64,000 nt of DNA from Gigaspora margarita (lineage: Eukaryota > Glomeromycota > Glomeromycetes > Diversisporales > Gigasporaceae). This document shows positions 57,500 through 64,000 of the stretch, piece after piece; position 1 is the first letter of the stretch, and each line of letters begins with the position of its first letter. Where the stretch lies: contig WTPW01002498.1 in assembly GCA_009809945.1 (NCBI GenBank), positions 5,830-69,829 on the forward strand, read 5' to 3'. Under the pieces are notes generated by a model. The model ran no database searches, was not told the origin of the DNA, and was given only the letters and a program-made list of their open reading frames with translations. A program made the position numbers and the translations under genes.

Positions 57500-57605
57500 A
57501 GACGATTTGGTCTGGTAATTCTCAAGTAATCACTTGTATACAATAGTCAATTTTATAAAACAATTGACTATTGTATACAAGTGATTACTTGAGAATTACT
57601 ATACT
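57500..57605. repeat. Near-perfect ~85-bp hairpin, twin of 56970-57060
   Basis: TAATTCTCAAGTAATCACTT and GTATACAATAGTCAATTT on the left are mirrored on the right, with a loop of about 8 bases. The earlier hairpin (56970-57060) uses nearly the same stem. Confidence 0.8.
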
Positions 57606-58380
57606 AAATTGCCTAAAATTTTTAAATATTATAGATGAATATTGATACTATCTATGACAAAAATTTGAGCTAACTTGGATTACTAGTTAACAAGATATTC
57701 ATTGTCAAAATTTGAGTAAAAATAGTAAATTTTTTTAATAATATTGTTCATATAGGCTAGTGATCAATTATATAATTGGTTATAAATTTTGATCGATTCT
57801 ATAATCATGACCAAATGTATGTAATAACTGATCAAAATACTATAATCAATCATAAATCGATCTCCTTTGTATATGATCAATCAATAATTAATGACTTGAT
57901 ATTTGACCAATTCCAATCTAATCAAATTTGATCATATTTAATACTGTAAAAATATCAAATTTGGTCATATATAATGTAAATATCAAATTTGGCCATATTT
58001 AATAAAAATACCAAATTTGGCTGCATATAATAAAAATATCAATTTGGCTGCATATAATAAAAATATCAAATTTGGCCATATTATGTAAATTTCGGATTTG
58101 GCTACTAGAAAATTTCATTTGTCAGGACTAGATTGTTTGAACTATATAATAAAGAAAAAAACAAATAACTATAAAGATTAAAATACTTATATTTTGTGAT
58201 TCACTAGGCCAATTTTAATACTTTAACTGCTATTTTATTGCAAGTTTCTCTTCTACAACTTTAATTAGAGGTTGAATAGAAATTTAATTAGTAGAAATTT
58301 AAAAATAATAATATTTTTTATAATTTTATTAATAAAATTAAAAAAAATATTATAATTCTTAACCATTTACTAATTTATAC

Positions 58381-59781
58381 CAGGGATGGCATGTTACGAT
58401 ATTGGACATTTGGACAATTTGGACATTTGGACATTTGGACAATGTCCAATTGTCCAAATAATTTGATTGGACATAGTAACTTTTTTTATTGGACATTAAA
58501 AAAAATTTAATTTAATTTTGGCCTAAATTAAACTTAATTCAGGCCAATATTTACTAATACAAAATATTTCTAATTTACAGTATATTTAAAAAGTATACTA
58601 ATAATAATAATAATAATCATTCTTGTTATAAAAATATGTATATGTACATATATATTCACACTACTGAACCAACTTAAATTCTATTTTACTGCAATATGTT
58701 TATATATAAACATACAAGTTTTAAAAATATATATTTGGTATTGCTCTAGTGAAATATGATTAATCAAATAGAATATTAGAAACTGTAAAATAATTTTATT
58801 TCAAAAAGAATAATGACAACAGTTGATTTTATTTTTAATTTTAATAAAGGAATATTATAAAAGAAATTACACCAAATAAAATAAATTAGCCAAGGTCAAC
58901 ACTTTGAATTAAGAAACATTTATTAATAAATTATTATTGTAAATTAAAGAGTAAAAAAGTTTATAAAAAAATAAAAATAAAATTAATAAATGGTATTATT
59001 GTAGTTGATATTGTTTCTGAAAATGTGCTCCTGTTTTTGACAATTTTGAATAAAAAATCTGATAGTAGCTTATTTTTGGATATAATCAATTTTTGGTCAA
59101 TCGCAAATAGTTGATACATAGTAAAGTCTAAATTCTACTAAGTAAATCGATTATTAGCACTTAAGTAAACTTGTTTGGTAGGTTAAAATATATATATACT
59201 GAAAATTTTATCAAAATTAGAGTACCTTTTATTATTTGACTTTTAATTTTTATGTTCAACGAATATATTTTGTTAATAAAATTTTAATTTATTCGTTGAA
59301 TGTAAAAATTAAAAACCAATTAATAAAAAGTTCTTCAAATTTGTTGAAAATTTTAGAGTATGTGTATTTTGGTTTTCTGAAAAAGTTTACTTAAGCGAAT
59401 ATAATCGATTTGCATAGTAAATTTGGACTTTACTATGTAACAACTATCATCGATCGTGAGATAGCTTATTTTTGGGTCAAAGACATTTTGAGTTTGTTGA
59501 CCAAAAAGGAGGTGGTAGCTTATTTTCAGAGATGGCAATATATAGTAAAGCTTTTGTTTTTGTTATTATATTATTAAAATTGTCCAATAAAATTATTGGA
59601 CAATTGGACATATGTCCAATTGACTATTTGGACATATGTCCAATAAATCTTACAATTTATTTGGACATTGTCCAATGCCTGAAGGTCCAAAAAATTATTT
59701 GGACATTTGGACTATGTCCAAATGTCCAAATGTCCAATTGTCCAATTAAATTTATTTGGACATTGTCCAATGCCAACCCTG
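58381..59781. mobile_element. hAT-like element, 1.4 kb, perfect 8-bp TSD, MITE inside
   Basis: Ends CAGGGATGGCATG and CAATGCCAACCCTG. ATTTATAC flanks both sides (58373-58380 and 59782-59789). Both sub-termini are packed with TTGGACATTTGGAC / GTCCAATTGTCCAA repeats in inverted order. The ~545-bp MITE (59011-59545) sits in the middle. No transposase. Confidence 0.92.
59011..59545. mobile_element. ~545-bp TA-flanked MITE inside the 58.4-kb element
   Basis: Right end TTTTCAGAGATGGCAATATA, then TAG|TA. The left end GATA|TTGTTTCTGAAAAT is diverged. Internal blocks (GATACATAGTAAAGTCTAAA, GTTCAACGAATATATTTTGT) match the family. Confidence 0.75.
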
Positions 59782-59834
59782 ATTTATACTATTTTCATGT
59801 TATAAATAAACTTGTTCTATGCATAAAAATACAT

Positions 59835-60390
59835 TATATTAATATTCTTTTACTTTATAATTTTAAATTTTAAGAAAAAGATACTTAATTTTGAAATTTT
59901 GATCAAAAATTCCAAAATTAAGCATCTTTTTTTTAAAATATAAAATTATAAAGTAAATGTATGCTCATATAGTGTATTTTTATATATAGAACAAGTATAC
60001 TTAGACATAAAGATATAATTAATTAGTAAAATTTTGAGAATCATAATATTTTTTATAATTTTATTAATAAAATTATAAAAAATAATATGATCCTCAATAT
60101 TTTACTAATAGACTTGTTCTATACATAAAAATATACTACAAAGCATGTATTTACTTTATAATTTTATATTTTAAAAAAAGATGCTTAATTTTGGAATTTT
60201 TGATTCAAAATTCAAAATTAAGCATCTTTTTCTTAAAATTTAAAATTATAAAGTAAAATATATTGATATTATGTATTTTTATATGTAGAAAAAATTTATT
60301 TATAACATGAAGATAGTATAAATTGGTAAATGTTTAAGAATTATAATATTTTTTATAATGTTATTAATAAAATTATAAAAAATATTTTTA
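59835..60390. repeat. Dyad repeat, ~305-bp spacing
   Basis: Units with dyads ATTTTATTAATAAAAT (60060 and 60365) and ATTTTTGATCAAAAATTC-type (59915, 60205). Layout is like the 320-bp satellite, but the arms differ. A further dyad at 58330 lies on the other side of the hAT-like element, which therefore inserted into this repeat. Confidence 0.6.
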
Positions 60391-61042
60391 TTTTCAAATT
60401 TCTACTAAGAAATCTCTTTTTAACCTCTAATTAAAGTTGTAGAAGAGAGTTTTGCAATAAAAATGATAGTTAAAGTATTACAATTGGCCTATTGGATTAC
60501 AAGATATAAGTATTTTAATCTTCTTGATTATTTGTTTTCTTCTTTATTTGTATAAAGAAGAAAATATATAGTCATAAAAACTAAAATACTCATATCTTAT
60601 GATCTACTAGGTCGATTTTAACATTTTATTCACTATTTTGATCGCAAAACACTTCTTTACAACTTTTCTTAGAGTTGAAATAAGTTTACTTAGTAAAAAA
60701 AAAAGGGTTTTTTTTTTGAAAAACTCCAAATTCAGAAATTCTAAAGACAATAAAAAAATATTTAGTAAACATGTCATCACTGTTTACTATGGTTTGTTAC
60801 TGAACCTAAACATGTTCATGAACCTTGAAATGAACCTAAAATGAACATGAACTTGATTTAAAAGTTCATTATTGAACCTGAACTGAATATGAACTTGACT
60901 TAAAAGTTCAATATTGAATATGACTGAACTGAACTGGAACCTGAACTTAACCAAAGTTTAGTTCAGGTTCATAAGAACACTAAATTACATTTATGAACTA
61001 GCTACAAATACTAATATATAACTATTTTATTTAAAGAGAATT

Positions 61043-61378
61043 CTAATTATACCACAGGTGATTATCACCTGTAGAACAATAGCTAATCAAAATTTAGGAT
61101 CAAGTGCAACATATAAATCAATTTTTGTATCAAAAACAAACAAAAGCAAAGAATTTTTAAAAAATTGCCTCTAATCAAGAAATTTGTTTATAAGACTACT
61201 TTTTTTTATGCAAAAAAAAATTTTCTTGCAAAATTTTACTATATATAAAGCACCTTTCTATTCCTAACCCTTACCCTAACCCTAACATTAAAGAGGTTAG
61301 TTTTTGTTTTAATAAAAATGATTTATTTTTATTTATGCATTGTAGATCACAGGTGATAATCACCTATGGTGAACATTA
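61043..61378. mobile_element. Possible third, diverged MULE-type MITE (~335 bp)
   Basis: Ends carry ACCACAGGTGATTATCACCT and, inverted, ACCATAGGTGATTATCACCT. The interior, read in reverse, follows the order of the MITEs at 21672 and 50501: an AAAACAAA block, GTTAGGGTTAGGGTAAGGGT, a GAAAATTTTTTTTTGC block, then GGCAATTTTTTAAAAA. No TSD was found. Confidence 0.4.
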
Positions 61379-61529
61379 GGGGAGTGACAAAAATCAGGTG
61401 ATTTTTTAGGGGGGAGGGGTGTAAAAATGTTGCAATTATATATTGAAACCTGATCAAATTTATATTAAGGAGGGGGGAAGGGGAGTAGACCTCTAATAAA
61501 AAATAATCAGGTGATTAATAACTCTGCCC
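61379..61529. mobile_element. 151-bp MITE, PIF/Harbinger-like, TTA TSD
   Basis: Starts GGGGAGTGACAAAAATCAGG, ends complement of GGGCAGAGTTATTAATCACC. TTA flanks both sides (61376-61378 and 61530-61532). Contains G-runs (AGGGGGGAGGGG, GGAGGGGGGAAGGGG). Confidence 0.65.
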
Positions 61530-61639
61530 TTATATTATTTCTTATTTAAAATATACAAAATTTAACTTATTTATTTAACAAAATAAAATGCTAATTTTGA
61601 ATCTAATAAATTAACAAGAAATGTTAGAAAATGTCATAA

Positions 61640-62537
61640 GGGTAGAGACATTTATCAGATGATTTTTATCTCTTAAGAGGGTACCCCCTCCCACCACCTG
61701 ATACTAAAATTAGCTAATCAAATTCAAGCAAATAATATATACTGACCAGACCCAAATTAGACTTTAGTCAAGTCTAAGTTTAGTTTAGATTCAGTCTGAA
61801 GTTTGCAAACTAATCTGAATCTAAATACGTTTATATATATATTTTGGTGATAAACAAGTTTATTTAGTGCATGAAGTTAGAATTAATTAGTAAAATTTTG
61901 TGAATCATAAGATTTTATAGAATTTTATTAATAATATTCTAAAAAATCTTATAATTCACAAATTTTTATTAATTAAGTCTAACTTTATACACTAAGTAAA
62001 CTTGTTTTATATCCAAAAGTACATCAAATTGGCAGAAATATTTTTATTTTATTTAAAATTTAGATTAGATGCATGGTTTTTGATTTTTGATCAAAAAAGT
62101 CAAATTTAAACATCTTTTTTCAAATTTGAAGTAAAATAAAAACAATTCTGCTAATTTAATGTATTTTTAGGTGTTGAATAAGTTTACTTAGTGCATAAAG
62201 TTATGATTAAATAGTGAAATCTTGTAAATTATAAGATTTTATAGAATTTTATTAATAAAATCCTATAATTTACAAAATTTTACAAATTAATTCTAACTTC
62301 ATATACTAAGTAAACTTGTTCAGCACCAAAAAATATATATAAATATATTCAAACTCAAACCAGCCTGCAGACTTTGGACTAGATCCAGAATGAACTATAA
62401 TTGAGCCTGAGTTTAATTAAGCAATTTCTCAATCCAAATTGGCAATTTTGATTGGCTAATAATACTATATTATATAGCACTTGACAATTCCTCTGACCTC
62501 CTCCTCCTAAAAAATCAGGTGATAAATATCTCTACTC
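61640..62537. mobile_element. ~0.9-kb element, PIF/Harbinger-like, TAA TSD, satellite inside
   Basis: Starts GGGTAGAGACATTTATCAGA, ends complement of GAGTAGAGATATTTATCACC. TAA flanks both sides (61637-61639 and 62538-62540). It resembles the neighbouring 151-bp MITE at its ends. Most of the interior is a CAGACCCAAA-type repeat and two ~320-bp satellite units. Confidence 0.6.
61845..62340. repeat. ~320-bp satellite, two units
   Basis: Dyads ATTTTATTAATAATAT near 61932 and ATTTTATTAATAAAAT near 62250, with a TTTTTGATCAAAAAAG dyad near 62092. The right junction (CAGCACCAAAAAATATATAT, then TCAAACTCAAACCAGCCTGC) matches that at 38830-38885. Confidence 0.75.
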
Positions 62538-62540
62538 TAA

Positions 62541-64000
62541 GCTATGCAAAATATAATTAATTTTTGTGTATCAAAAAATTAAGATCAAATTTAGTATATA
62601 AAGTTCTATAGCAAATTTATATTACTAGTGATTTGGTCAAATAAGTATTATTTAGATATCTGATAATAATTTGAATAAATGCTATCAGAATCAGAACTCT
62701 AGATTAGTTAATTAGAAAAAACAAATTAAAATTTTTCTTATTAGAATTTTATATAATATTATATAAAAATTTGATTTTTATAGTATATTAATACAATATT
62801 AGCAGTTTTCATTACTATATTACTGCAAAAATAATGATCATTAGCATTATTTTGGAAATTGCATCTCCTAAAAATAGCATACTTGGTTTCAAAATAATTC
62901 CTATGCGCATTCCAAAATAGTGTGCACCATATATAGAATACTATTTAATCGAATGCATAACAAAAATGTTCAACAAATGCTTTATATTTATTCTTTTGGC
63001 TTTAATTGCTTCAAGAATAACTATCATTAAATGTTCAATTAGCCCTATCCTTATTCTAGCAGGATAATAAATTGTTATAGCTATTTTTTTTGATTTAATA
63101 CTAGAATATAATTTTTTATAATAAACAAATGTTTTATGCATATCCTTTTTAAAGTTAGAACTATAATGGCCTTAGAGTACTGTGTAATGATGACAAAGAA
63201 CAAAGAAAAATAAGATCATAAATCTATAGACGCTACCCGATTATAATCTGGCTTTCATCCATCCTGCCCTTTCTCTTCATTCATTGCATTTAGCGCTCTG
63301 CCTGTTGTCATGTGTAATGAGTTAAAAATACTGCACTATAGCAATACTTTATATATGTGCAAGTTTTAAAAAATAAATAATTTATCTTTTACTATTACTA
63401 TATAGAAGTTCAACAATAGGTTAATTGTTTATATATATATATATATTAAGGTTTAGATTTTCAGTGCCAGTACAGGATAAAAAATTGGGTTACTTCAAAA
63501 TAGTGCACATGTGTGCACTCAAAAAAGTATGCAGGTGATAAATTACTGCGCAGATGCATATTAGTAGGGTAAAAAGAAGAGTTCTAGGGTCAGAATTCTG
63601 TAAATGCATCCAGAATTGATTCCTTACCCATTTTCAAGCTCTTTTAGATATATGTAATCTTATATCGAATTTAAACTCTAAACTATACTAGAGCCAGTTT
63701 CTGTTAACTTACTCTTCTTACTTCTAAATTTGGGTTTTCAACATTAAGGATTACATGGTCTTTGTTAACACTCTGGCTATGTTTTTAATCCCAAACAAGA
63801 TAACAAAAAAATTATACTATATTGCTTGCCCTTGAAACAAGCTGAGAGCACCGAGGACCGAAGTATCTGAGTGTGCTCTCTGCGAGCTCATTCAAGCCTA
63901 AAATGCATACTATTTTCTATGTTATCCTAGAATTAATTCAAAAAGTGATTTAACTCTATCTAGCAAAGGACAAATTTTGGTTTCCAGCATATGCTGGGTA
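62541..64000. other. No supported gene; last ~900 bases slightly less AT-rich
   Basis: The minus-strand frame at 62941-63141 has no family features. Sequence from about 63180 (for example TCCATCCTGCCCTTTCTC, and GAGCACCGAGGACCGAAG near 63850) is less AT-rich than most of the window and could belong to a gene beyond the right edge. No exon could be shown. A short CACATGTGTGCAC palindrome lies near 63510. Confidence 0.35.

Larger units (their letters stand above)
56322..58141. mobile_element. CTAGTCC-family TA element, copy 3
   Basis: Left end TA|CAGTGTAAACAAGCTAGTCC, then TGACAAAT. Right end is the complement of TAGTTCAAACAATCTAGTCC, then TGACAAAT, followed by TA. Shared block ATTCAAATTGCTAATCC. 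Inside are a 24-bp array (56545-56750), two large hairpins and a 29-bp array (57940-58090). The minus-strand frame at 56502-56696 is an 8-residue repeat read from the 24-bp array, not a gene. Confidence 0.75.
55893..60982. mobile_element. hAT-like element, 5.1 kb, perfect 8-bp TSD, several insertions inside
   Basis: Starts TAGAGTTCTGAGATTCAG and ends CATAAGAACACTA. AATTACAT flanks it at 55885-55892 and 60983-60990. Long inverted arms (55893-56320 and about 60550-60982) are full of GGTTCAGGTTC-type repeats and share TTTACTAAATATTTTTTTAT. A third, partial arm lies at 58145-58370. Insertions: a TA element (56322-58141) and a hAT-like element (58381-59781) that contains a MITE. A 61-codon and a 133-codon frame at 59353-59873 are repeat-driven. 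No transposase. Confidence 0.85.

Noticed and set aside
59472-59873. 133-codon plus-strand frame with repeated CPI/LDIC motifs
   Set aside because: Produced by TTGGACAT/GTCCAAT sub-terminal repeats of a hAT-like element, and crosses into a MITE.
61260-61290. Chromosome end (telomere)
   Set aside because: Only about two to three CCCTAA-like units, internal to a MITE-like repeat with sequence continuing on both sides.

Overview
This window reads as a very AT-rich, gene-poor stretch of nuclear DNA from a eukaryote, most likely a fungus. An arbuscular-mycorrhizal (Glomeromycotina-type) genome would fit. That placement is an inference from three things: a Mutator-like transposase with a FAR1-type zinc finger, a short GTAAGT...TAG intron, and a LINE with endonuclease, reverse transcriptase and RNase H domains. 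No intact cellular gene, tRNA, rRNA or CRISPR array could be supported. Nearly everything recognisable is transposable-element DNA, much of it nested, with boundaries readable from terminal inverted repeats (TIRs) and target-site duplications (TSDs).

Layout. 1-3202: one end of a Mutator-like element (MULE). Its transposase runs off the left edge and is broken by four in-frame TGA codons, and a 13-unit 17-bp array lies upstream of it. 3.2-10 kb: a poly(A)-tailed retroposed relic (minus strand), a 740-bp MITE with a 9-bp TSD, and a 0.9-kb retroposon with a tRNA-like head. 10.2-11.8 and 24.6-26.2 kb: two copies of one hAT-like element, each carrying the same two MITE insertions. 13.3-17.2 kb: a palindromic ~194-bp satellite, interrupted by other repeats. 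19.8-20.85 kb: a ~1-kb near-perfect palindrome. 21.7-24.2 kb: a MULE-type MITE, then a hAT-like element holding a 5'-truncated LINE tail with a perfect 20-bp TSD. 27.4-30.5 kb: a hAT-like element with three further insertions.

31.4-46.9 kb: a fossil LINE of about 6.2 kb, split by four insertions. The largest (34.85-41.43 kb) contains a ~320-bp satellite and more nested elements. 46.9-51.6 kb: TA-flanked elements, one nested three deep. 53.0-53.9 kb: a gene-like island I cannot identify. 55.9-61.0 kb: a 5.1-kb hAT-like element with a TA element, a second hAT-like element and a MITE inside it. 61.0-62.5 kb: small MITEs and another satellite piece. 62.5-64 kb: nothing recognised.

How the parts relate. 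The MULE end resembles the 9-bp-TSD MITEs at 21.7 and 50.5 kb, so a MULE of this type may have moved them. The young LINE tail at 23.2 kb matches the 3' end of the fossil LINE at 46.7-46.9 kb; where I aligned them, the old copy differs by transitions toward A/T. The four MULE stops (readable as CGA to TGA) and the Asp-to-Asn changes in the LINE's active sites fit the same C-to-T decay. No new functional system was found. The interest lies in TE structure, nesting order and decay.
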